From contig PDPC01000043.1 in NCBI GenBank assembly GCA_002747355.1, positions 1 through 38,124 of the forward strand: DNA of 38,124 bases, in the 5' to 3' direction. Shown here piece after piece: positions 24,810-33,500 of this stretch (position 1 is the stretch's first letter; every line of letters starts with the position of its first letter). This stretch comes from Pseudomonadota bacterium. GTDB taxonomy: Bacteria > Myxococcota_A > Polyangia > GCA-2747355. A model generated the notes under the pieces. That model was not told the DNA's origin. It saw nothing but the letters and a program-made list of their open reading frames with translations, and did not search any database. Made by a program: the position numbers and the translations under genes.

Positions 24810-25613
24810 ATGACACGAGCTGCGATCAGCATCGGGCTAGTGGCGTTGGTGGCGTTGCCGCTCGGGGGCTGCAAGGAGGTCGCGCCCAAGGAGGCGACGA
24901 GCCTCTCTCTTGACCCTGGGGAGGACCCTGGGCCGCCCAGAAAGAAGCTCTCGATGGTGTGGCATCATCACAGCACGGGAGACAACCTGCTCAAAGGAGG
25001 GCTCCGTGCCGCCCTCGAGAAGAACAACATCGACTTTTACGACATCAACTACAAAGAGGCGAAGGTCGATGGCTATGTGATCGGTGACAAGACCGACCCG
25101 CCAGACTTCCCCAAGAACTTCAATACGCCGAAGTACTTCGACGTCATTAAGTCGTGGGAGCTGAAGGGTGACAAGAAGAAGCATGATATCGTGATGTTCA
25201 AGAGCTGCTATCCCGCTTCTCAGATCGATAGCGAGGCCAAGCTCGAGCAGTACAAGACGTGGTACAGCTCGCTGCTCCCGACGTTCAAGAAGCACTCCGA
25301 CATTCTCTTCATCGCGATGTCGACACCTCCGCTCGTGCGCCGCAACACCAAGCCCGAGGACGCTGCCCGCGCTCGCAAGTGGGCGAAGTGGATCACGACC
25401 GAGTTCGCCAAAGACTTGAAGAACGTCCAGGTCTTCGACCTGTTCAACTCCTTGGCCGTTCGCGAAGGCAAGAAGCACGCGAACACCCTCGTCCCGCAGT
25501 TCGCGACAGACAAATGGGATTCGCACCCCACCGCTGCCGGCGCCAAGGCCATGACGCGGATGTTCATCCCGTGGCTGAACCGGATACTGCGCGTGTCCGG
25601 CAGGTCCTCTTGA
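24810..25613 (+). CDS. SGNH/GDSL-hydrolase-like lipoprotein
   Basis: A 267-residue lipoprotein: signal LVALVALPLGGC with lipobox Cys, and AGGAGG six bases before the ATG at 24810. The longer frame from 24705 runs through repeat A3 and is rejected. An early VWHHHSTGDNLL segment sits where SGNH enzymes place block I, with Ser in HHST as candidate nucleophile. A later KSCYPAS segment may contribute oxyanion residues, and WDSHPTAAGAKAM near the C-terminus fits block V (D-x-x-H-like, His of SHP). If active it is probably an esterase or O-acyl transferase acting on exported polysaccharide in the periplasm or at the outer membrane. Assignment rests on motif placement only. The stop codon lies in repeat copy A4. 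Confidence 0.65.
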   Translation: MTRAAISIGLVALVALPLGGCKEVAPKEATSLSLDPGEDPGPPRKKLSMVWHHHSTGDNLLKGGLRAALEKNNIDFYDINYKEAKVDGYVIGDKTDPPDFPKNFNTPKYFDVIKSWELKGDKKKHDIVMFKSCYPASQIDSEAKLEQYKTWYSSLLPTFKKHSDILFIAMSTPPLVRRNTKPEDAARARKWAKWITTEFAKDLKNVQVFDLFNSLAVREGKKHANTLVPQFATDKWDSHPTAAGAKAMTRMFIPWLNRILRVSGRSS

Positions 25614-25665
25614 GAGCACCCCTACAGACTCCTCCGGTCGCCGGCTGCTAGAGCGCTGACCCGCT
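25610..25665 (+). repeat. Dispersed repeat family A, copy A4 (5' part only)
   Basis: TTGAGAGCACCCC, CAGACTCCTCCGGTCGCCGG and the next ~20 bp match the 5' end of A3 and A5. The match then gives way to the inverted-repeat-bounded element. The TGA is the stop codon of the SGNH-like gene. Confidence 0.75.
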
Positions 25666-25810
25666 TCCCTCCTGTCATCGCGCTGGTCTGCGACACCACA
25701 GCGGCTCTCGCTCGTCGGTTGCGTGCGACCAGCAGGCGCCCTTCTCGCTCCTACGCCGTGATTCCGGATCCTTCGCGCAGCTCGGTCCGGTAAGCGGATC
25801 AGCGCTCTAG
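25648..25810. repeat. 163-bp segment with 22-bp terminal inverted repeats (MITE-like); includes family B copy B1
   Basis: The left end CTAGAGCGCTGACCCGCTTCCC (25648-25669) matches the reverse complement of the right end 25789-25810 at about 20 of 22 positions. The right 101 bp (25710-25810) recur inverted at 36362-36462 with about six differences. There is no open frame for a transposase. The form resembles a non-autonomous mobile element, but the left end also resembles the 5' part of family A, so its boundary is uncertain. Confidence 0.6.
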
Positions 25811-26080
25811 CCGTCTGTTGATCCAGCCATAGCACCATCGACGGGACGCGTTGGCGTGCTGCCGACCGTTCTCGACCCACCGCGTCAGGCGTCTTTTCCA
25901 TGTCTCTCGAGTTCTCGACCTGCGCCGATCGAGCCACGGCGGGCGTCCCACGGCGTCCCACGGCGGGCGTCCCACGGCGGGCGTCCTCTTTGTCTGCAAC
26001 GCGATCTCTCGAACGCCTACGAACGTCAGGAGAGCCGAGAATGGGTCCGAGTCAGGTACAGCCGGAGGGTAGAGGGGGCG
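25811..26080. other. Non-coding stretch with short tandem repeats
   Basis: 270 bp between the inverted-repeat element and the basic secreted protein gene. It contains the 14-bp tandem repeat listed separately. Open frames on both strands lack ribosome sites and are Arg/Pro-rich as expected of GC-rich shadow frames. No terminator or RNA gene is recognised. Confidence 0.5.
25934..25985. repeat. 14-bp tandem repeat
   Basis: CCACGGCGGGCGTC at 25934-25947, 25958-25971 and 25972-25985, with a shortened 10-bp unit CCACGGCGTC at 25948-25957. Confidence 0.95.
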
Positions 26081-26560
26081 CTACTTGCGGTCTACGTGCT
26101 TGTCGAAGGCGGTGAAGACCGTCGCGGAGCGACCTCCGCGAGCTGGCGCCCAGTGGCGTCGCACCTCGAGCCTCACCCTCATGGAGCGCTCACGCGTCAC
26201 CGCGTGTGTGTTGCGGCTCGTCTTTCGGCCCGAGAGCCAGCGAGAGAGCGCCTGGAGGCCAACCCGGCCACGCGTCTTCAGGCGTCCAGACGTCCGCACC
26301 GTGGTGCCGCGCGCGAGGTTCTTGACGACCGTCATCGTCGGGAGCTCGCCTCGCGCGAGGCGGGTCCCGTTTGCGCGGGCGAATGGGTGCAATTTGTTGA
26401 ATTCTTTGGCGTTTTTAACTAGGCCTCGATTGTACAGGCGCTGATAGCGGCGGACCTGGTGGTTCGCGAGCTTGTTGGACGCCGCCAGGCCGGCGGAGGC
26501 GGCCGTGGAGATCGAGGCGATGAGGGCGAACGAGGCGATGGATGCGGCTAGTTTGATCAT
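26081..26560 (-). CDS. Small basic secreted protein of unknown function
   Basis: A 159-residue protein. The ATG at 26558-26560 has AGGAGA upstream and starts a good signal peptide (MIKLAASIASFALIASISTAASA) with an ASA-type cleavage site; the frame extending to 26923 is rejected for this reason. The mature ~135 residues are strongly basic (many Arg/Lys), with helical-looking NKLANHQVRRYQRLYNRG at the start and SMRVRLEVRRHWAP near the end. No catalytic motif or family is recognised. It is isolated on the minus strand between the SGNH-like gene and the efflux operon. It could bind an acidic polymer such as polysaccharide or nucleic acid, but that is speculation from charge alone. Confidence 0.6.
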   Translation of the reverse strand: MIKLAASIASFALIASISTAASAGLAASNKLANHQVRRYQRLYNRGLVKNAKEFNKLHPFARANGTRLARGELPTMTVVKNLARGTTVRTSGRLKTRGRVGLQALSRWLSGRKTSRNTHAVTRERSMRVRLEVRRHWAPARGGRSATVFTAFDKHVDRK

Positions 26561-26938
26561 CAGGTTCTCCTGACCAGGTTGCCAAGCAAGACGTGGGCCA
26601 ATGTAGAAATGGGCGTAAACGGACACGAGCGCGCGATCTGCGAGGGGACGCCCACCCGCCGGCTCGCTGATTCTCCGATCTCCGGTGGCTCTCCCGTGCG
26701 CCGGCTTCCCCGCTGCGCGTCGGTCAGCCGGAGCGTCCGACGCCAGGAGATCAGCTCGTGTGTCCCTGTGGGCGCCCGACACCGGGGAGGAGCGATCCTT
26801 CGCGCGGACCCGAGCGGGCCCTCGAACGCCCGCTCCCCCGGGCTCGGCGGGCGTCGTTTTCACTTCGTCGGGTGAGGGTCTTGTGCTTAGGATTGCGCCG
26901 CATGGCATCATGCCTCCCTTCACTCATCGGATGAGCCC
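26561..26938. other. Divergent intergenic region with alternative hairpins
   Basis: 378 bp between the basic secreted protein and the efflux operon, with no gene recognised. GAGCGGGC (26812-26819) can pair with GCCCGCTC (26828-26835) across an 8-nt loop. GCCCGC (26828-26833) can instead pair with GCGGGC (26847-26852), which is followed by TTTT at 26857-26860. These stems are mutually exclusive. Neither strand shows a convincing -35/-10 pair. Confidence 0.45.
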
Positions 26939-29422
26939 ATGTTGAACTCCGCCCCGTCGTGCCGCCGCCTGGTGGTCGTCGCGCTGATCGGCGCGATGGC
27001 GCTGCCGGCGGATGCTCGTCGCCGCAAGACCCCCGCCAGCCCCAAGCCGCTGCGCGTGGGGATGGTCCTCGATGGTCCGCTTCAGCCGGAGTGGCAGCGG
27101 CTGCTCGAGCGCCTGCAGCAGGAGATCCGCCTCGTGCTGGGCAACGCGCGGGCGGTGAGCTTCCCCGCCGCCAAGAGGATCGACGGCGGCTGGAAGCTCG
27201 GCGCCATCCGCGCCGGCTATGATCGGCTCTTGGCAGACCCCGAGGTCGATGTGATCCTCGCCTTGGGCTTCATCGGCCCGATCGACGTCGCGCGGCGGCC
27301 GAAGCTCAGCAAGCCGGTCTTCGCGCCGCTGGTGCTCGATCCCCGGGTCTCCGGGCTGCCCCTCAGCACCAACGGCAAGACCTCCGGCAAGGAGAACCTC
27401 TCCTATCTCGTCTACTCCTCCCGGATGATCGAGGACCTCGCGACCTTCAAGGACCTCTGCCACACCAGCGCCCAGCAGGTGCTCGTCGACAAGCTGATGC
27501 GCGCTTGGATGCCCAAGCTCGGCGAGCTGGCCGCCAAGGCGAAAAAAGAGCTCGGCGTCAAGCTCGAGATGGTGCTGGCGGAGACCAGCGCTCAGCAGGT
27601 GCTGGCGGCGCTGCCCAAGAGCGCCAAGGCGGTCTACCTGCTGCCCCTGCCGCGCTTTTCCCAGGCCGAGCGCGTCAAGCTGCTCGAGGGGCTTCAGGCG
27701 CGTCGCTTGCCGACCTTCTCTGCCTCCGGCCGCGCCGAGGTCGAGCTCGGCGCCCTGGCGACCCAGCAACGCGGCGTCGATCTACTCCGAGCGGCCCGGC
27801 GCACGGCGCTGAACATCGAGCGCTGGGTCCGCGGTGCTAGGCTCGAGACCTTCTCGATCTACCTCGAGCGGCGGCGCAAGCTGCTGCTGAACATGGCCGT
27901 GGCTGACGCGATCGGCTGGCATCCCAGCTGGCAGGTGCTTGGCTACGCGGAGAAGATCGGTGTCCAGAAGCGCCTCGCGGGGCCCAAGCTGAGCCTTGAG
28001 CAGGCGATCCGAGAGGGGTTGAGGCGCAACTGGGACGTGATCGCCGCGCTCCGTGGGCTGCAGGCGCAGCGGCTGCGGGTCAAGGGCGCCTACGCCGGTT
28101 TCTTTCCGCGCATCGAGGGCAGCTTCAGCCACCGCACGATTCGCGAAAAGATCGCCGAGGTGAGCAACGGCGCGCAGGCCTGGCACCAGGGCAAGGTCGC
28201 GGCCACGCTGCGGCAGTTTCTCTTCATCGAGCCCCGTCTGGCCGCCGTGACGATCCAAAAGGCCATAGGTCGGGGCCAGCGCGCCCAGCTCGCGCAGGTC
28301 CGCCTCGACGTCGCCAAGGCGGTAGCCCAGGCCTTCCTCGGCGTGCTCCGGGCCCAGGCCAACCTCGCCATCCAGCGCGCCAACGCCCAGCTCACCAGCG
28401 CTAACCTCGAGCGCGCCCAGGTGCGCCGCCGCGTCGGCGCTGGCGGGCCGACGGACGTCTACCGTTGGCAGGCCAAGCTCGCCACCGATCGAAACGCCAC
28501 GGTCCAGGCCCAGGCCTTGTTGGCGCAGGCGCGGATCCGGCTCAACCAGCTGCTGCGCAGGCCACAGGCGCAGGCGATCGAGGCGGTCGCTCCCGCTCGC
28601 TGGGATGGCAGGCTGCTGCTGTCGGGCAAGGCGCTGAAGAAAAGCGTCCGGAACCCTGCAGACTATATCGTCTTAACGCAGTTTCTTGTCGACAAGGCGC
28701 TCTCCTCGTCGCCGGAGCTCGCCCAGCTCCAGGCCTCCTTGGAGGCCAAGCGCCGCGAGCGGCTCTCCCGCGCTCGCGCCCTCTGGCTACCCGCTGCCCA
28801 GCTTCAGGGCGAGATCAGCTATATCCCCTACCGCAAGCTCAAAGAGCCCGCGCCGATCGAGATCGCTGGCCAGCGCTTCAGCCTCGGTGTCGATCCGCCG
28901 CGCTTCTCCTGGTTTGTCGGCCTGGGGCTCTCGCTGCCCTTCTTTACCGGCTTCGAGCAGACCTACCAGCGCGAGCAGGCTGATCGTGAGGTCGCCCAGC
29001 TCCAGGCCCGCTACCGAGGCGCTCGTTTGGGCCTCGAGGCTCGTGTCCGCGCCGCCGTCAACGACGCCCGCGCGCGGGCCGCCGCGCTCTTTTTCAGCAA
29101 GCAGTCGGCCAAGGCCGCGACGAAAAACCTCCAGGTCGTGCGTGACGCCTATGGGCGCGGGGTGGCCTCGACGGTGACCCTGCTCGACGCGCAGAACTCG
29201 GCCCTCGCGGCGCGCCTCGCCGCCGCCACCGCGGTCTATGATCTGCAGGCGGCGCTGGTCGAGCTGCGGCGGACGATGGGGCGCCTCGAGCTGCTCGTCG
29301 ACGCCAGGGCCCGCCGAGCCTGGGCCGACGAGTTCAAGACGTACCAGCGCAAGCGACGCGCGATCAGCGCCCGCTATCGCATCGCCCCCGATGGCGGCCT
29401 GATCGGCGCCGAGAAGAACTAG
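26939..29422 (+). CDS. TolC-family outer-membrane efflux protein with N-terminal substrate-binding-protein-like domain
   Basis: An 827-residue protein. A signal-like N-terminus (LVVVALIGAMALPADA) is followed by residues ~38-340 that look like an ABC_sub_bind-type periplasmic binding domain: LRVGMVLDGPLQPEWQRLLE, DVILALGFIG, FAPLVLDPR and AVYLLPLPRFSQAER. Residues ~355-800 are the OEP/TolC region with two repeats of long amphipathic helices (LSLEQAIREGLRRNWDV; VSNGAQAWHQGK; AGGPTDVYRWQAKLA; VSTVTLLDAQNS-like ASTVTLLDAQNSALA). Typical TolC proteins are ~450-500 residues, so the front domain is a real addition. It is the first gene of a tripartite efflux operon, 9 nt before the adaptor gene. The added domain may capture ligands or act as a periplasmic sensor. 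The ribosome site is weak. Confidence 0.85.
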   Translation: MLNSAPSCRRLVVVALIGAMALPADARRRKTPASPKPLRVGMVLDGPLQPEWQRLLERLQQEIRLVLGNARAVSFPAAKRIDGGWKLGAIRAGYDRLLADPEVDVILALGFIGPIDVARRPKLSKPVFAPLVLDPRVSGLPLSTNGKTSGKENLSYLVYSSRMIEDLATFKDLCHTSAQQVLVDKLMRAWMPKLGELAAKAKKELGVKLEMVLAETSAQQVLAALPKSAKAVYLLPLPRFSQAERVKLLEGLQARRLPTFSASGRAEVELGALATQQRGVDLLRAARRTALNIERWVRGARLETFSIYLERRRKLLLNMAVADAIGWHPSWQVLGYAEKIGVQKRLAGPKLSLEQAIREGLRRNWDVIAALRGLQAQRLRVKGAYAGFFPRIEGSFSHRTIREKIAEVSNGAQAWHQGKVAATLRQFLFIEPRLAAVTIQKAIGRGQRAQLAQVRLDVAKAVAQAFLGVLRAQANLAIQRANAQLTSANLERAQVRRRVGAGGPTDVYRWQAKLATDRNATVQAQALLAQARIRLNQLLRRPQAQAIEAVAPARWDGRLLLSGKALKKSVRNPADYIVLTQFLVDKALSSSPELAQLQASLEAKRRERLSRARALWLPAAQLQGEISYIPYRKLKEPAPIEIAGQRFSLGVDPPRFSWFVGLGLSLPFFTGFEQTYQREQADREVAQLQARYRGARLGLEARVRAAVNDARARAAALFFSKQSAKAATKNLQVVRDAYGRGVASTVTLLDAQNSALAARLAAATAVYDLQAALVELRRTMGRLELLVDARARRAWADEFKTYQRKRRAISARYRIAPDGGLIGAEKN

Positions 29423-29431
29423 GAGACGACC

Positions 29432-30523
29432 ATGCGACGCGTCTTTTTGTTGACGTTGACGTTGACGCTCTCGCTGCTCGGGGCGGCGTGCGGGGAGGAA
29501 AAGACCGCTCAGGAGCAGGTGATCCGGCCGGTGAAGACCCAAGCCGTGCGCTTGGTCGGGGGTGAGCTCAAGCGCACCTTTACGGCCAAATCGCAGGCGG
29601 GGAGCACCTCCAACCTCAGCTTCAAGGTCAACGGCCAGCTGAGCAAGCTGCTGGTCAAGGTCGGCGACACGGTCAAGAAGGGCCAGCTGATCGCCGTCGT
29701 GGACGGCAGCGATATCCGCCTCAAGCTGCGCCAAGTGCAGGCCGCTTATGCCCAAGCGCGGGCCCAGAGCCGCAACGCTCAGGCGAGCTACCGGCGCGTG
29801 CGCAAGCTCTACGAGAACCGCTCGGTCTCGATCTCGGACCTCGACACGGCGCGAGCCAGCGCCGACTCGGCCAAGGCCAGCCTCGCCGCCCAGGGCCAGG
29901 CGGTGGCGCAGCTCCGCCAGCAGCTGAGCTATTGCAAGCTCCACGCCCCGACCGCAGGACAGATCGCCAGCGTGCCGGTGAACATCAACGAGAACATCAA
30001 GGCGGGCCAGGCGATCGCCACGCTCAACGCGGGCACCCGCGCCGAGGTGGTCTTCAACGTCCCCAGCTCGCTGATCGGCAGCGTCCGCAAAGGCGCCAAG
30101 GCTTCGGCGCGGTTCTCGGCGCTCAAGGACGCGCCCTGCGACGCTGAGGTCAGCGAGGTTGGCATCGTCGCCGGCGGCACGGCCTTTCAGGTGGTGGCGA
30201 AGCTGCTCAATCCCCCCCGAGGGGTCCGCGCCGGGATGGCCGCGGAGGTGACCTTGGACCTTGGAGATAAGGCCAAGGCGACAAGAAAGCGGCTCTTCGT
30301 GCCGGCCCACGCTGTGTTGGAAGACCGGCGCGGGCGCTTCGTTTTCATCGCCGAGGGCGCGCGCGGTCAGCTGGGGCGGATCGCCCGGCGGGCGGTGACG
30401 ATCGGTAAGCTGGCGCCCGAAGGGCTCGAGGTCCGCAGTGGCCTCAAGGCCGGCGAGCTGGTCGTCACCGCTGGGGTGCGCTTCATCGAAGCGGGCATGC
30501 AAGTTCGCATCCTGGCGAAATAG
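29432..30523 (+). CDS. RND efflux periplasmic adaptor lipoprotein (membrane fusion protein, AcrA/HlyD type)
   Basis: A 363-residue lipoprotein (SLLGAACGE lipobox; AGGAG before the ATG). Domains in order are: barrel-sandwich/lipoyl half (FKVNGQLSKLLVKVGDTVKKGQLIAVVD), a short alpha-hairpin of ~65 residues (VQAAYAQARAQSRNAQASYRRVRKL...), the second lipoyl half (LHAPTAGQIASVPVNINENIKAGQAIATL), a beta-barrel domain and a membrane-proximal domain ending ITAGVRFIEAG-like VVTAGVRFIEAGM. It should bridge the RND pump and the TolC-type channel. The middle gene of the operon, 19 nt before the pump gene. Confidence 0.93.
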   Translation: MRRVFLLTLTLTLSLLGAACGEEKTAQEQVIRPVKTQAVRLVGGELKRTFTAKSQAGSTSNLSFKVNGQLSKLLVKVGDTVKKGQLIAVVDGSDIRLKLRQVQAAYAQARAQSRNAQASYRRVRKLYENRSVSISDLDTARASADSAKASLAAQGQAVAQLRQQLSYCKLHAPTAGQIASVPVNINENIKAGQAIATLNAGTRAEVVFNVPSSLIGSVRKGAKASARFSALKDAPCDAEVSEVGIVAGGTAFQVVAKLLNPPRGVRAGMAAEVTLDLGDKAKATRKRLFVPAHAVLEDRRGRFVFIAEGARGQLGRIARRAVTIGKLAPEGLEVRSGLKAGELVVTAGVRFIEAGMQVRILAK

Positions 30524-30542
30524 CGCCGCGCGGAGCCGATGG

Positions 30543-33500
30543 ATGAACCTGACACGCTCGGCAATTGACAACAACCGCGTCACCGCGGTGATCCTGATCG
30601 TCGTCCTCTTCGCTGGCTGGCAGGCCTTCAACAGCCTGCCCCGAGCCGAGGATCCCGGCTTCATCATCCGCACCGCGCAGGTAATGACGAGCTTCCCCGG
30701 CGCCTCTCCCGAGCGCGTCGAGAAGCTGGTCACCGATCGGCTGGAAAAAGCGATCCAAGAGATCCCCGAGCTCGACTTCGTGAGCAGCAGCTCGAAGACC
30801 GGCCTCTCAGTGATCAACGTCAACATCCGCGAGAGCGAGAAGGTGATGCGGCCGATCTGGGACTCGCTGCGGCGCAAGATCGAGCGTGAGGCGCCGAAGC
30901 TGCCGGCGGGCTGCGGCCAGCCCGTGATCAACGATGAGTTCGGCGACGTCTTCGGCATCGTGCTCGCGCTCACCGGGGATGGCTACTCCTACGCCCAGCT
31001 CAAGGCGATCGCCGACCAGATGCGCGACGAGCTCCTGCGGCTGCCGGACACCGCGAAGGTCACGATCTATGGTGCGCAAGACGAGCGGGTGTTTATCGAG
31101 TACAAGAACTCTCGCCTCGCCGAGGTCGGGCTCTCGCCAGCGCAGCTCAAGCAGATCCTTCAGGCGCAAAACATCGTCAACCCTGGCGGCAGCGTGCGGA
31201 TCGGCGAGCAGCGGATCGCGATCGAGCCGAGCGGCAACTTCGAGAGCGTCGAGCAGATCGGCAAGACTGTGGTTCAGCTGCCCCAAGGCGGCCAGCTGCT
31301 CTACCTCAAAGACCTGGTGACGATCCGCCGAGGCTATATCGATCCCCCGAGACAAAAGGTCCACAGCTCCACCGGTACGCGCTTGCTGCACCAAAAGAAG
31401 CTGCGCTTTCCGGTCAAGGCGCCAGCCACCGCGGCCCTGGTCCTCGCCGTCTCGATGCGCGATGGCGGCAAGCTCACCGAGCTTGGCGCCCAGGTCGAGC
31501 GGCTGCTCCAACACTTCAACGAGATCTACCCGATCGGCGTCCAGGTCGAGAAGGCGATCTTCCAGCCGCAGGACGTGCAGGAGGTGGTGAGCGGCTTCAC
31601 CTCGAGCCTCTTTCAAGCGATCGCCATCGTGATGGTGGCGATGCTGCTCTTTTTGGGCCTGCGCACCGGGCTGATCGTCGCCGCGCTGATCCCCACCGCC
31701 GTGATGAGCACCTTGATGGTGATGCGCTTACTCGGCGTGGGGCTCGACCAGATCTCCTTGGCTGCGCTGATCATCGCCTTGGGGATGTTGGTCGACAACG
31801 GCGTCGTCATGGCTGAGTCGACCCTGGTCTATATGAGCGCTGGCGACAGCGCCAGGGAGGCGTCGATCCGCTCGGCCAAGGAGCTGCGGATCCCCCTGCT
31901 GACCTCCTCTCTGACCACCTCTGCGGCCTTCTTGCCGATCTTTTTGGCCAAGAGCGCCGTGGGCGAGTATACGGCGGCGCTCTTCATCGTGGTCACCATC
32001 GCGCTGCTCTCATCCTGGGTGCTCTCGCTGACGATGACCCCGATGCTCTGCGCGCTGCTGCTCAAGCCGAGCAAACGCACCGAGCCACCGAACCGAAGCA
32101 GCCGCTTCTACCGCGGCTACCGGCGCTTCCTCTTACTCTTTGTGCGCCGCCCGCTGATCACCGTCGCGCTGATCGTCGCGGTCTTCGTCGGTGGGATGCA
32201 GCTCTTTGGCCTCGTGCCTCAGGTCTTTTTCCCTGGCTCCGATCGGCCCACCTCGGAGGTGCAGATCCAGCTGCTTACGGGTGCCGATATCACGACAACG
32301 CGTCAGACCCTCGAGCGCATCGAGCGCTATATCCACGACGAGCTGAAGGTGAAAAAGGCCGGCGACCACGGCGTGACCAAATGGGTCAGCTTCATCGGCC
32401 AAGGCGCCCCACGCTATTACCTTAGCTATGGCCCCGAGCCGCCCAACGCGGGCTACGCGATCATGCTGATGACCCACGACGATTATCCTCATATGAAGGC
32501 TACGCTCGCGAAGCTGCGGAGCTGGTGCTATGAGCAGCTGCCGGGGGTCAAGGCCACCATCGGTCCGCGCTCGCTCGGGCCGCCGGTGAAATACCCGGTC
32601 CAGGTGCGTCTCTCGGGCCACGATACGGCTCAGCTCTTTTCGATCGTCGACAAGGTCAAAGCGAAGCTGCGCAGCTTCCCAGAGGCGACAAATATCGTCG
32701 ACGATTGGGGCCTCTGGTCGAAAAAGCTGGTGGTCAAGATCGATCAGGCTCGGGCGCGTCGCGCGGGGGTGAGCAGCCAAGACGTCGCGCTCTCGCTGCA
32801 GACCCTCTTTTCAGGCCTCCAGGTAACGCAATATCGCGAGAACGATAAGGTCATCCCCGTGACCATGCGCTCTGTCGCCGCCGATCGCCAAGACCTCGGT
32901 AAGCTCGAGACCCATCAGGTCTACGCCCAGAGCAGCGGTAAGTCGGTACTGCTCTCGCAGATCGCGACCCTCGAGCTGACGTGGGAGCCCTCCAAGGTGC
33001 TCCGTCGAGATCGGCTCAAGACGGTGACGGTGAACGCCAACCTGCGCGCAGGGGGCAACGCCGCGGCGATCAACGCCGCGATCGAGCCCTGGCTGAAGGA
33101 GCAGCATCGCCGCTGGGGGCCAGGCGTCACCTACGCGCTCGGCGGTGAGGTGGAAAAGACAGCAAAGGCCAACCAGTCGATCGCCGACCAGATGCCGATC
33201 GCTCTCTTCTTGATCGTGTTGCTGCTGGTGGCGCAGTTCAACTCGCTACGCCGGACGATGATCATCATCGCCGTGCTGCCGCTCGGCTTGGTAGGCGTAG
33301 CCGTCGGCCTCTTGCTAGCGAAGTCCTACTTTGGCTTCATGACTCTGCTGGGGGTGGTCTCGCTCTTCGGGATCGTGATCAACAACGCGATCGTGCTGAT
33401 CGAGCGGATCGAGCTGGAGATCGACGAAAACGGCCTCGAGCCGGCTCTGGCGGTGATCCAGGCGGCGCAGCAGCGCCTGCGGCCGATCCTCTTGACCACC

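Noticed and set aside
24837-25961. 374-codon minus-strand frame across the SGNH-like gene
   Set aside because: Shadow of the plus-strand lipoprotein gene with Arg/Val-rich composition and no ribosome site; the plus strand has signal, lipobox and SD.
25934-25985. Possible CRISPR array at the 14-bp tandem units
   Set aside because: Units are contiguous, without spacers, and too short; no cas genes are present.
28787-30973. Long 728-codon minus-strand frame opposite the efflux genes
   Set aside because: Composition and position are those of a shadow of the TolC/adaptor genes, which are supported by clear family motifs.
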